From Ascaris suum (lineage: Eukaryota; Nematoda; Chromadorea; Rhabditida; Ascarididae): 64,000 nucleotides of DNA. The DNA lies in assembly GCA_013433145.1 (NCBI GenBank), contig CM024175.1, positions 9,036,516-9,100,515 on the forward strand. Reading direction: 5' to 3'. The notes under the pieces were generated by a model. That model did not search any database. It was given only the letters and a program-made list of their open reading frames with translations, and had not been told where the DNA came from. Below, in pieces: positions 1 through 13,986 of this stretch (position 1 is the first letter of the stretch; each line of letters opens with the position of its first letter). The translations under genes were made by a program, and so were the position numbers.

Positions 1-152
1 GAAATTGTCAATACGATAAAATTCCCCTCTTTGAGTGTTTCTCGATCACCAAAAAATAATAAATAAATATTGTACACCTCAAATAGAACATTATAGTTTT
101 CTGCAATAAGAGTAACGATGGCAATGTTATGAGAAAGAGATTAAAACACAAC

Positions 153-320
153 CTGATAACGAGTAGATGATGTGGTCTTCAACAACGTAACGCCATTGAC
201 GGATTTAGACGACGTGGATGTGAGTGTGCTACCAAGCCTGAAAGGTACTCTCAAGCATTCCGGATAGGCGGTAGGTAGTAGTAGACGCGATAGTAATACC
301 CGAAGTCGAGCTTTTAGCAT
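153..320 (-). CDS. first exon of an unidentified, possibly mitochondrial protein (partial)
   Basis: The frame opens with ATG at 318-320, runs 56 codons and ends at CAG before a GTTGTG donor (intron begins at 152). The rest of the gene would lie left of position 1. The N terminus (MLKARLRVLLSRLLLPTAYP) has many Arg and Leu and no acidic residues, like a mitochondrial presequence. The remainder is Ser/Thr rich and contains SVNGVTLLKTTS. About 30 bases upstream, gtttgcag (acceptor at 350/351) could be a trans-splice or 5'UTR acceptor. No family is recognised. The call rests on the ATG, the presequence character and the donor, so a chance frame is possible. Confidence 0.35.
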
Positions 321-3300
321 CGCCACTTTCTCAGGTGGACAACTCGCACCTGCAAACTCATTTAATTGTCACATAATGCCCTTTATTACGATCTCTCACA
401 AATTGCGCCAGCCTGAGAAATAATATAAGGAAAGAACCGCACCATTCCCTTAAATAAATAAACGTATTGCGACAGAAGCTGCATCCGCGTGCTTTTCACA
501 TGATTTCATATATCCGTGCAAAAAAACCACAGGAAAAATAACAACATTGTAATAATAATTTAGTTAATCAAATTTTTTTATCAGTTTCGGTTCACTCGAA
601 ATCCAAATGCGGCCAATTTATCGTTCTGTGGGAAACACAAGTTTCATAGCAGCAGGACATCACCATAAATAAGAATCGGTATCAAATGCATGTGGATGAT
701 ATAGGTGGCAGTTGCGGAGTTGGGTACGAGAAACTCCTATCCAGCTCGGCAACTGCAACCTATGTCACCTGTTTGGACGTACATGAAAAGCGAAGAATCA
801 CAGAATATTTTTATTGAGTTGATAAGGATATCAAAAACTACGGCGCTGGATGTGAGGTAGGTGGCTAATTTTTGTTGGGAAGATGTGAGAGAGGAAAGAG
901 AGGGAATTTTTGAAAGAGCACTTTTTGTTAGCAGGTTATTGCAAATGCAACATTAGAAACTCAAGGTGAACAGAAAGCAGCTCTGCATGCAGTTTTCACT
1001 CTTATATAACGTGGGTCATGCATTCATCCTCTTCCCGAATGATAAATGACACGGATTTCCCTCTTGCATGGACGGCTACTAATTCCCTACTGTCCTGACC
1101 GCTCTATAAAACGGGTATCGCATATCGGGGATGCCAAGTGTGACTGTGACCAAGGTTTCCTCAGAGGTATATAACAATGCTGTCCCAGGCGTTTCGTATA
1201 GCCAAGGAAGTTTCCCACTAACTAGTAACAATGCTTTATTTTAAATGACCCAACAACCCTCTTCAAAGTTAAGTTAGACAACCGTGATCAAGGCTATCAA
1301 CTGATGAACCCTTCCCATTCTCAAAATCAGAGCTTTTTTGAGTTGTGATGTACGAATAATCAGGACATAAGGTTAAACGTGAACCCGAAAACTATCAAAT
1401 TTAAGACCAAAACCTCTATAAACCTAAAAAGGGCAACTTGTGCCGGATCTGAATGACCCTCAGGCTTAAATTTAATTATCTTCCCTATTTCGGACGAATC
1501 TTAATCTCTGATTTATCACTGCTCCTATAAAGTATTGACTTCTATCGTCAAGAAACGCATTCAACTCGCAAAATAATTACCACATAAATGAATCAGCTTA
1601 CTTTCACGCTTCCATTTGAAGCCAACAAGAGTAAAAGCAGTTAGGAATTTCATAGAAAATGACCAATTCATCAAAAATACTAAAGTAGTTAATTAAAACA
1701 ACCGTATATACCAATCCACAAAACACATCAATGATGAGAAGAACCGAAAAATGCAATTATAATTAAATTCAATAAGCAATTTTTCAATATGAGAGGAATT
1801 TTAGTAATGATTTGCAAATATTTTAAAACGAGTCAAAAAAATGAATAATAAAAAAAAGAATACCGCTAATTGTCTTATGCTTTCGATGACAATTTAAATG
1901 CAAAAAGATTCAAATATATATAGGAAATTATTAGGTAGATAATGAGATAAAATAAAATACAGACAATTTGAAATAATAAAGCATGGGAAGAGACGTTGCA
2001 TATGCCCTTATCAAATAGCAACATTCCATAGTGCATATCAAAAAACACCGCTCATTTCTCATGCGATAGTAATGTTTGCTTGGTGAAACCCAATTTTGCA
2101 CCATATAGAGCTGCATTTAGCGACAACGATTTGAATTTTTGATATATGTTTGTTGCAGCACAATCCGGTTGAGTGGTCTTATTCGTAAGCATTCCGGAAA
2201 CATTCGTCTTATGTAATTTTCAGAAGTAAGTAGTATGTTAAACGGATGAGGAAACGCGCCAGGTGTCAAACACGACATACGTTCTCGCGTTCACTCGATT
2301 TCCATAATTTTTCAGTTCATAAAAGTATGCGAAATAACGCCATCATATTTGAATAAAACTACATCCCTGGCATAGGTCTTCCAGAAAAAATTCGTTTCTT
2401 ATTCACTTATGCAAATTTGCTAACCACATGTCCTTGCAGTATACGCCGCTGCAATGTGAATGTGTGTATATGCTTACGTCTGTCCGCTTGTTCGGTATTT
2501 GCAATTTCCTCATCATCATCGGTTAGTGTGTGAAATATAGTGTCTATAATATAAATTATAATTTAATCGTATATACGATAATCTATTATTGATCCACAAA
2601 AGTTTTGCAAATTCAAACACCGAAAAGAAACTGCTCCGATTGATTCCTTACACTTCCATCGTTGTAGGCATTAAAAAACCAACTATTAGTCTAGGGAATA
2701 TTGCGAGTACTGTGATTAATTACAATATGAAACCATTCGTTGTTGCTGATCGGACGACGATTGTTAGTTGTTTTATTGTTTTCAACTCATTTATTCATTA
2801 TTTACCGACAATTTCTGAAATCGGCTGATGAGATGATCACGCGATTTCAGTCTCTTTTTTGATTCTTTCACGACTGAAGAACGAGATTGAGGTATAGATT
2901 CTCTGATAAATGATATATGCATCACTAGTAGAGATGTCGAGAAATACTAACCCTCAGAAGAATACCAGCATTAAGATACCTTCATCATGCCTTCAGGTGC
3001 TATTAAAAGATTATTTTGCAGGTATTTCATCTACCTACCACTTTGAAAGTTTAAGAACGGAGAAAATCAGGTGACGTTATGATAGTACCAAGAATCAGTA
3101 ACCAAAATCATGACAGAGTGCAATGCTAATGTGGAATAACTATGCATATCTTCTTGCAATACGGGCGGTATGGGATAAAACACATTTGTATCGCAAAATT
3201 TTCTCGTTTCATGTTATAGCGACATAATTTTTGCACGCACATATGAATGTCTACTCTACATAATTTCAACTGTACAATAATAGAAGCGAAAGCAATGAAA

Positions 3301-4021
3301 AGTGATCGGGCAATTAAGGTCTCAAAATGGACCTCATCCACACCTTAGTGGGTGTTAAATCTCGTCCCGATACCAGTTGAGACCCGCAACGAGGACGATT
3401 TTAATTTGGACCGATTCGTAGTTACCCAATTTCATCCTCATTGATCACCTGAATGAGCAATTCACACATAAAGTTAGCATGACATATGTCTATTCTTCAA
3501 CAGTTTGGGTGACGCAAAAACGGCTTTTTATGGAAAACATTTATGCAGCGCTATTTTACAAAGCGTTTTTTTTTTCTTTTTTGGCATTGTTGGGATAAAT
3601 GTGGGCGAAACTAAGTGCATCGATCCGGCAGGCTGAAATAGGAAGGCGTATATGGCGCAAGAGGTCTGTACGCCGCTAAAAGGCGTCCAATATCCTGTGA
3701 TGCCTAATCACACATCTTTTCAACTTATATTATACCGCCTCTCTAACTGATACGTTATTTGGTTCGTTGCATCTTCGAGGGTTCATTCTAATTATATCTC
3801 ATTTTCAGGACGAATACCCAAAAATTCTATCAATAACCGCGATGCAGTCCCTTATATGACCGAATATTTTTCAAATAGCAACAGATGTTGTTTCGTGTAT
3901 GCATATAAAGAAGGTCTTGAGGACTTTTATTCATGAAATGATGAACCAATAAAACATCAAATCAATAAACTATCATTATTATTGTTAAATCATTTAAGAC
4001 AATTTTGAGGTGTTAAATTGA
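321..4021. other. intergenic, no convincing gene
   Basis: About 3.7 kb of AT-rich sequence. Short open frames (for example plus-strand 2589-2828, minus-strand 3126-3341) lack paired splice sites or protein-like composition. The one structured element I see is a hairpin at about 692-773 (listed separately). A minus-strand AATAAA (3926-3931) is a good polyadenylation signal for the epimerase gene. Confidence 0.6.
692..773. ncRNA. imperfect hairpin, possible small-RNA precursor
   Basis: Arm 701-724 (ATAGGTGGCAGTTGC...) pairs with arm 740-763 (...GCAACTGCAACCTAT) at about 20 of 24 positions around a 15-base loop. Pairing continues a few bases outward with a G-U pair. Size and few internal mismatches resemble a miRNA precursor, but it could equally be the remnant of a small inverted-repeat element. 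The strand is undecided and no expression evidence is available. Confidence 0.25.
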
Positions 4022-5985
4022 TCATAATATTCGAATATCTTTGAGATTCTGATGAGATTTATCTCGTTCACTCATAATGACAATATCTTTGTTTGCAATC
4101 GGCCATTTAACACTAATTTCCTCATCAAACGGATTCACACCGAATTCGGTAGTCGGATTATAGACGTCAGTACATTTATAAACAACGTGTGCACCTTCCG
4201 GTGAAAGTGTCTAAAAGAATAGCATTATTATCATTACGATTATTTAACGCTCCAATATAAAATATTTCTCACATATGTTATTATTTCATAGTTGTTTTTA
4301 ATTTTTGAATCCTTTAGTTTTTCTTTTCCTCATTTTTCCTCTTTAAAAAAACGTTCGCTTCATAATGTGAAACATTTTCAATTATATTGGCATTTAATAT
4401 AATTGAAAGAAGACTTAAGAATTTCTCCATAGTAAAAAGTGAAAATTGATGAAATAAAATAAAATGATTTTCAACGAGAAAATTCCTCCAAAATATTTTC
4501 CCCTCAAGTATATATCTTCGATTTCTCTATTTGTATACGCATTGAACGTTTGTGTTTTATATTTCGTTATTGAATATATGATAAGTTTTCGTTACATATT
4601 CGAATGCCTATCTCCCTCTTGTATTTCCATTTGAATTTCTGAAGAATCAATCGCAAAATAAGTAAACAAAATTGATCATAATGGAAGTTTCCTTTGTTAA
4701 TCCTAGTTATTATTCTATTCGGATTTTATACCTCTTCATTATTATCAGTATAATGTCTCATCTGCAAACTTATCCCCTTCATAAAACGCTTCGTTCGCGT
4801 GTACAAATTATTCTTTCTATAAGTGGAAGGCTAAAATGAACGGAAACTAAACAGTACTATGAAGTTGTCTTTAACCGCCCACCAAACATAAATCATATAT
4901 TATAAAAAGTTGTTGTAATGTGTAATTCGCGCAGTATGCCGACCCTATGTTTCTTTTTTATATTTTAAGTGCTAAAGTTACATCAACAAGCGTTACAATA
5001 TAATCTCCCGTAGGAATAAGCAGAACTAAACTGTAAGTAATCAGTGATATAAGTAAATATTTCATGATCGAATAATTGATTGAATTTTTCGTCCACATTC
5101 AACTTTGAAATAGAAAATATCTGATTGAAAAAACATGCTTCTTGAAACAAGAAACTCACATAAAATCCATGAAGAAAGCCATCGGGAATCCAAAAGTTCG
5201 TATTTGTTTTCCCATCCAAAATAACACCATGCCATTTCCCATAGGTTGCAGATCCAGGTCGAATATCCACTGCGACATCGTATATCATACCGGAAATAAC
5301 GGATACCAGCTTGCCCATACCGGGTTGGCAATGTAGACCACGAAGCACACCGAATTTTGAAAACGAGTGGTTATCCTATAGAAAGTGTTTTTTGGTCTTC
5401 AATTCCGGAATGTCTAATGTCGTATTCACTTCTACCGATTACAGGTGGAGGACTACTTTATTGAAAGTGAAGAAGACATAAATTTCCTAAGGCATAATAA
5501 ACTTCCGAATTGATTGTTCTTTGACAGAAAAAAGGTGTATGAAAATTATTGGTGCCGCGTGTCTTTATTGAAGATAAACAAATCGGGACCGAGGCAGGTA
5601 ATGATATCGAATGCGGAAGTCGACGCTTCTAATAGGACAAGACAAACGACTGCTATATCACCGACCGCATTTTAATATGGGCGAAATCGAGCTGGCTTAT
5701 TCGATACGTTTACAAAAACACATCATATGCCTATCTCCTTGACGTGCACTTCCACTTCGTTGCCTCAAAAGGAATGGGAAACAAACTTATGATGAAAGAA
5801 TAGTAAACCTGTTTGAAAACTTCGCTGAACCCAAGTTGTTTCGACCATTCGTCGATATTGTACGATTCGGAGAAGAAACCACGCTCATCCGGAAACACTT
5901 TCGGACGGATGAGCTTTAGATCGGGGATATCTTCGATGGTTTCGATTTCCACTTTCGCTCTTTTCACCACATCCGAAACCGACAT
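4022..5985 (-). CDS. rml-3: dTDP-4-dehydrorhamnose 3,5-epimerase (RmlC family)
   Basis: Three exons join in phase: 5809-5985 (59 codons from ATG), 5160-5375 (72 codons) and 4022-4210 (62 codons plus TGA), giving 193 residues, normal for the family. The enzyme epimerises C3 and C5 of dTDP-4-keto-6-deoxyglucose in dTDP-L-rhamnose synthesis; it is cytosolic with a cupin fold. Visible family blocks are [10 protein letters not shown] near residue 34, [17 protein letters not shown] at 60-76 with the catalytic His at 74, [25 protein letters not shown], and [14 protein letters not shown] near 142-155, where the catalytic Tyr lies. Donors are GTTTAC and GTGAGT; acceptors are ctatag and cttttag. The first in-frame ATG after an upstream stop was taken as the start. 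AATAAA lies about 95 bases after the stop. The symbol follows the C. elegans dTDP-rhamnose pathway gene and is from memory. Confidence 0.93.
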
Positions 5986-6043
5986 CTGCGCAATTGATGC
6001 CTCACGTTTGAAATAATTTCACTTCCTATGCTTTTCACTACGT

Positions 6044-8178
<2,135 letters not shown>

Positions 8179-8622
8179 AACAAGTGGGAGTCGAATAAAG
8201 CTGCAGAATTGGTTTTTGCAGAAGAAACGAGAAAATTAGCAAACAAGGGGGTGAAGTTGTTGAGAGGCACTCAAATATGATGTGCACAAAAATGCATGAG
8301 CGAGCGGTACCAGTGGCACAAAGAGACCTTTGTCTCCAAGCCGCATAAAGAAACGAAGCCGCTATAAACAGATCGTAAGAATTATGCCCTGTGAGTTAAC
8401 CGAATGAATAAACAAAGTGAGAGTTGAATAAAGCTGCAAAATTAGTTTTTGCAGAAGTAGTGAGAAAATTGGCAAACAAAGGCTGAAGTTGTTGACAGGC
8501 CACTCAGATATGATGAGCACAAAAATGCATGAGCGAGCGGTACCGGTGGCACAAAGAGGCCTTTGTCTCCAAACCGCATAGAAGACAAAGCCGCTATAAA
8601 CACATCATAAAAGTCATATGCC
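8179..8622. repeat. diverged tandem duplication, period about 233 bp
   Basis: Copy 1 (about 8179-8388) and copy 2 (about 8412-8622) share long blocks: gaataaagctgca at 8193 and 8426, atgcatgagcgagcggtacc in both, and agccgctataaaca near both ends. Substitutions and small indels show the duplication is old. It abuts the LTR-like DNA that follows and may be part of the same decayed element. Confidence 0.85.
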
Positions 8623-10133
8623 TCAAATTAGCGGAAAAACAACGCTTTTGGAGTTAAACAAAAACACAAGGAAGAGGCGGGGCAGCCATCAGAAGGTGTC
8701 AACAAGAAGGCTGTATAAGCAAACCCAAAGTTTCGGCAATTGTTGAGTACTAAATTTGGATCGGTTTGCGACTCCAGCGTTTTTCACTTATATGTGTGTA
8801 ATGTGTTCCCTGTCTTACTGTAGTGTTGTGCTATGACCGTGTCTGATAATATATGTGTCTGATAAATATGCGAGTTGTCCTTTCGGGTTAGAATGTTTAA
8901 GAATATCGCGGACATCCCCGATAATTATGTACAAGCTTTCTTTGTCATGTTTTAATCTAAGCACTGATATGCTACGTACATATCGGACATGTATGCGAAT
9001 TGTTTAATCAAGTTATAATCTATTAGCGTATCACGCAATCTCCCATCATTATACGTGAGTTTTCTTAGCCATGCGATAATCTATCGTCATCATGTATGTC
9101 TCTGATAATCAAGTCTTCTTCGTCACGTTTTTTTTATTGTCTATGTACGATAATAAAGGTTTAATTACCCAAGTTTGAGGTGTGGTTCACAAAGCAGTGG
9201 CCGGGTGCACACGGTTCGTTGCACAGCAGAATCTGATAGTGGTATTATAAAAGACGAACCACCTCAGCGCAAGTGTATATTCTTGGGTAACTGGCAGAGG
9301 CAAGCCAAAGTGATCATTGACGAGCGAAAGGCGTCAATATTTGGTACGGTGCGACATCCAGGCTGGTCACAATTGAAAGGAGCTCATTGATCGGGAACGT
9401 CGACACTAGCGGTGATCGTGGTTGAATCGACGCCAGTGGACAAAGAGATAACTCGACGGTGGATCAGAGACGACACGCGTCAACACAGAACTGACAAAGG
9501 CAGATAGCGGAAACCGATCGGTGGCTCAGGCGACATCGATCAACAACAGGGACGTAGGCCTAATTTTTTAACACTAATCATATTTTTTCGTGTTTTTTTC
9601 TTCACTTCTATTGTTTGTTCACGAAACTTTGGGGACAAACTATCCTACCATACATTCAAAAATTGTTGACCATCTTCACACCTTCACAAAAAATACAATC
9701 AACATCCCAGAAGGGGAGAAATAATTGAAGAAGTTGTGAATGGTCAATACAGTCACCGGACCTGTAACATCTCTACTCCAGATATTATCCTCTGCTGGGC
9801 CTATGTATCGCTTCATTAATTACTTGAATACCACGTTTAATTACCCAACTTCGAGGTCCTACTGGTGGCAAGCCCGCAGTACCAAGCTATCAAACTTGGG
9901 AATCAAAACGGTGACTGATCGGAAAAAAAGGGCATAAGTGGGCAAGCCCGCGATCAAGCCTGTTTATGACGTTCGACGTTTCGAGTTTCCCTAATCAAGT
10001 TCAAACTATTCGATATTCATTCATAGCGAAGAGAGAGCCAAGTTCTGACGCAAATTCCGAAACTCATGCCTTAAGAAAAAAAGCCCTTTTTTTGCGTGAT
10101 AAAGCTACGTGAGGTCAAATCCTGATTGCCATA
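8623..10133. mobile_element. possible LTR-retroelement debris
   Basis: This stretch is richer in G and C than its surroundings. The block gtttaattaccca...gaggt occurs at 9159-9181, just after an AATAAA, and again at 9835-9857. A repeated tctgataa motif precedes the first copy. These features suggest related LTR ends with internal remnants between them, but no gag, protease or polymerase motif is readable and exact termini cannot be set. Confidence 0.25.
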
Positions 10134-10515
10134 TTGTCCTATTTAAACGATGAATTTGTATTGCGAAGCTGTTATATTATAACCCTCTTCTTTATTCGTG
10201 CTTGTTTGTGCACAAACATTACCAACGATTGTACCTTCGCCTGCCTGCACAACCGCAAGCGAAACAATCAATCAGGTTTTCTCTGTTCGCCACACTATGA
10301 GCTGAGCGAATTTTGAAGCAAATCTTGAGCAGCCTATTTTATGATCTCTATCAGGCCGCCACTATATATTCTTCCCCCTTCTTTTCTAGTTATTATTACG
10401 TCATATGGTGGCAAATGATCGTGAGTCTTACATTCTCTATAAAAAAATATTCGTTAAGCAGCAAAGCTGTCAAGAATGGCCCCTTCAAGTTTTTAGTGAG
10501 TTATTCCAATTTATC

Positions 10516-10743
10516 TCATTTCTGTTCTTTTTTTGAAGACAGTATATTTGGCGAACAATTCTTGATGCGCATATCAAAATTTAATCGCGATATACGTTTT
10601 TGTGTTAGTCGATCGAAGGTGGCACCGTTAATCGAAATCGCAAAGCAACAGACTTCACCATTTTCTTCCTGATATGTGTTATAGCCAGATTTCCTAAACC
10701 AACCCTCGAATTTGAAACTCTTAATTTGATTACGCCTTCCCAT
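10516..10743 (-). CDS. weak coding-like frame, 75 aa, unidentified
   Basis: The frame begins MGRRNQIKSFKFEGWF and contains CFAISINGATFDRLTQKR. Composition is protein-like, but no acceptor or donor is compelling and a plus-strand frame (10313-10672) covers the same DNA. It may be chance or a relic of the neighbouring element. No function can be proposed. Confidence 0.15.
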   Translation of the reverse strand: MGRRNQIKSFKFEGWFRKSGYNTYQEENGEVCCFAISINGATFDRLTQKRISRLNFDMRIKNCSPNILSSKKEQK

Positions 10744-10999
10744 TCACTTCAACATCATCTACTTTTTACGTCTGCTGAATTATAGGAGAACAGATCAACT
10801 GCCGGCCTTCTGTATAGCATAGTTTATAGAACTTTTATGGAAGAGAAGTACAAGTTAGTATGCTTCAATGTGAGGAGTGATGAAGCTTTCGGAGTGAGTA
10901 AAGCGTAATACAATCTAGTTTCGAAAAAATTGTTTTTTGGTAGTGCTAATTCGCAAGGTTTTTTCTTAAATAATATTCCTTCTATCATAATTAAAAGTT

Positions 11000-13110
11000 G
11001 TTTTCTCGTTGTTTCTTCTTCCTCCTAATTTTGGGTTCACAAGCAAGTTGCGTATCCTCAAGTTATGCGACGTCTCTTCCATCAGTCAGGATTTTTCTGG
11101 CTTAGGAAAAAAACGGGTAAGTAGACGGAGGAGAGGACGATGCCCTGGGGAATTTCGATTGTTATGGATTTTTCATGACAGACCGTATGGTTCACAAAGG
11201 TTTTTCATCGTGCGCCCTCTCAGTTAACTCCTCGTGAAGCTGGAGTGTTTTTTTTTTGGCTGAAGGAGTATGTATGGGCTAATGCTATCTTCAGCGTTTC
11301 TGGTGTCAGGATGAACGGCGATACGCATCGTTTTTTCTTTTATAAGACTGATTTCTTATGTGATTTCAACTGAATCAGCCTATATTGCAATTTTTACAAA
11401 AGCATGCTGAAAAGTGGAATCTTTCGCTCCATTATAGTGCTAAGTTGTGCGTATAAAGCTCGAAGAATTTCAGCACGATTGGCACACATGATATAGACCT
11501 GAATTCGACGCAATTTCACCTTGCCAGTTATAAAGGCACTTACAGTTGTAACCGCCATATATAAATGGCGGCCATCTGTGAGTCCCTACTGCCTAGTGTA
11601 TTTTCCAGTTAATGTTTCAACTAAAAAGAGCATAGACTTTGGGTTTGTATATGTGTTTTCTCTCGGCATTTTATTCGCAATTCCATCAAATCCTACTACT
11701 CCGTCTAACGGCATTTCGGCAATAGTTTTACACAAATTGCCCATGTTTGACTCTTCCATCTTCAGGATGTCTCAATTAGTCTTCTATCCTCTGGATGCGC
11801 CCATTATATCTCACTGTCCTTTTTTACAATGACTTATTATGTCTTACAAGTCTCTTGCAATACGTTTTCTTACAAGTCACAATTGTCTCTTTCGAGCATA
11901 CCTTTATGTAATTGAGCTGGGGAGGTTCGACCGTATAGAATTTCCTTACGTTCATAAGATTTTGCTTATGTTTGGAGAACTTGCAACATGCAATTTCTTC
12001 ATCTTTGCGCAACTGCATGGGGGGCTTTTTTGCCTATGGCGCAGGAATTGAGTTTCGAACAACCCTTAAGATGAGCAGATTTTGTGCCCAGAAAAGTGGT
12101 CTTCGCCAGCTTTCGGCCTGCATCCTGAGAATCTTCAGCCTTTGCAAGGAGTTTCGCAGCGCGCGAGTCCTCATCTATGCTTTAAAAAGTGCATCGACCG
12201 GCAAATAAAACTACCATGGAACTGACAGTCCTTCGCTTCGAGCAGGAGCAAACGAAGCTCAATAATCGCCGTGCCAATCGGAACTGTGGGTAAAATCTGC
12301 ACTGCACCGAAATCAAAAAACTGGCTTTTGTACAAAAACTCGGTCTACCTGAAGCATATGATTCGATAAACCCACATTTCCTGTTGCAAAAAGTAGTGCG
12401 CGACTTGATTACAAAAAGAAAATAATCTCTAATTTGCTCATTAAATAATTAAGGCCAAAAAAATAAAACCTTAGACGTACTTGTTGTTGTTGGCATGTTG
12501 AGCGACCGACTAGAAGCTAGGATCTGATTGGAAGCTAGCAGTGGACTATGAGCGGAAATGGGATTTACCTCTATCTGGGGAAAAGCCTTATCGATCAACT
12601 GTGAGCGCTCAAATGGACCGTGAACAGATTATGGTCGGACTGTGCTCGTTAAAATGCGACATTAAAAGCGAACAACGTTTGCTTGTGCCTGTCGATGATT
12701 TAAGGATGCAGCGGCAGCTACGCAGAACTTGTATCAAAGCGCTCTCCTGAGAGAAGCTATGCATCGATCGCTCAATTGAAGTCTTTCAGTAGGCTCTCAA
12801 GCTTTGCATGTGGAACTGCCATACAAGAGTTCAGATTTCAATTAAGAGGATTGTAAAATGCTGATTGCTGATCTTTGCACAGGCTGACCAAAAAACTGAA
12901 TGTGTTGCGGTGGAATCACTGACTGAATGTGCAGTCATACGCGAAAGTGAGGCGCGAAATCGTAATTTTGGGAGCGATCGCAATTTGGCTATTAGTTACC
13001 TTCCGGGAGGAACTGGTGAAGTATACGGAACTCTAGTGCTCAGCCGACATACAGTGGCCGAACGGAACTGGTTGGTCGTGTCCTCAAAGTAATGGAAATC
13101 GAGGAATGCG
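11000..13110. other. higher-complexity region with broken coding-like pieces
   Basis: Several pieces here look more coding-like than their AT-rich flanks. On the minus strand, 11999-12181 is open for about 60 codons and reads EDSRAAKLLAKAEDSQDAGR. On the plus strand, 12541-12750 (VDYERKWDLPLSGEKPYRST) and 12865-13092 (ending ERNWLVVSSK) are open. No domain is recognisable and splice sites do not link them. A decayed transposon or a diverged multi-exon gene are both possible. Confidence 0.3.
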
Positions 13111-13867
13111 AAGCATGGAAAATATGAAAGAAAAATAAGATTAGAAAAACACCAAAAAGAGAGATGATGAAGAGTCACAAAAATCAAGCTACCTCTTGAT
13201 AAATTGCCCTTCATAATAAACAAGATTAACTGCAATCTTCAGCACCTTTCATAATGTTGGTTTTTTTTTTCTTTGGATAACACATGAACAAAGGAAAGTA
13301 AAGAAAATTCATTTCTTACTAAAGATAACGAATTTCCAACATTTTGGTTGTGACAGGATTGCTATTATTGGAGATAGTTTTGCCATTATGATGAGAAAAT
13401 CTCTAAAAGTGGTGATATGTTGACTTCACAGCAATTTCATAGTGAAATGCGAATTGTTGGGCTATTTGCTTTGCATGATAAGAGGAAGTGCATAATGTTC
13501 GTAGCCATTCATCAAGATTCGCACTGAGTAATTAAGTCGGACCTCATGGATTATGGGTTTCGATGTAATAATCTCATCATCTCTCACCTTTATGTTTTAC
13601 TCGTTGATATCAATGCCTCCCGTATTAATTCGTCAAAAGTGATGGGGTATAATTGCAATTCTCGTCAAATGCTAGAATTTACCGTATTGAGTACTTTTAT
13701 TAAAGATATTCTTTCATCGATGAGGTAAAGTAGCGTTCGGAATATCGTGTTTGATGTGATGAAAAAATATCGAATGCATTGTCTCATTTTACATGCATTT
13801 ATCATGCTCACTTCCTTTGTTAATCATGAAATATCTTTGTTAGCATTGACGAAATTATGTGCGTGCT

Positions 13868-13940
13868 AATTTATTGCAATAAAATTGCAGCTGCTATGAC
13901 GTTTTTGAATTTATTGCAATAAAATTGCAGCTGCTATGAC
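13868..13940. repeat. 40-bp tandem duplication with a palindrome
   Basis: A block containing ttattgcaataa (a perfect 12-base palindrome) followed by aattgcagctgctatgac occurs at 13868-13900 and again at 13908-13940, nearly identical. A short (GA)n stretch follows at about 13964-13986. The copies look recent. Confidence 0.9.
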
Positions 13941-13986
13941 CTTGAATTTTTTTAAAAAGTTTTTGAGAGAGAGAAAGAGAGAGAGA

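Noticed and set aside
5142..5336. Plus-strand frame opposite the epimerase
   Set aside because: Shadow of exon 2 of the minus-strand gene, which carries all the family motifs.
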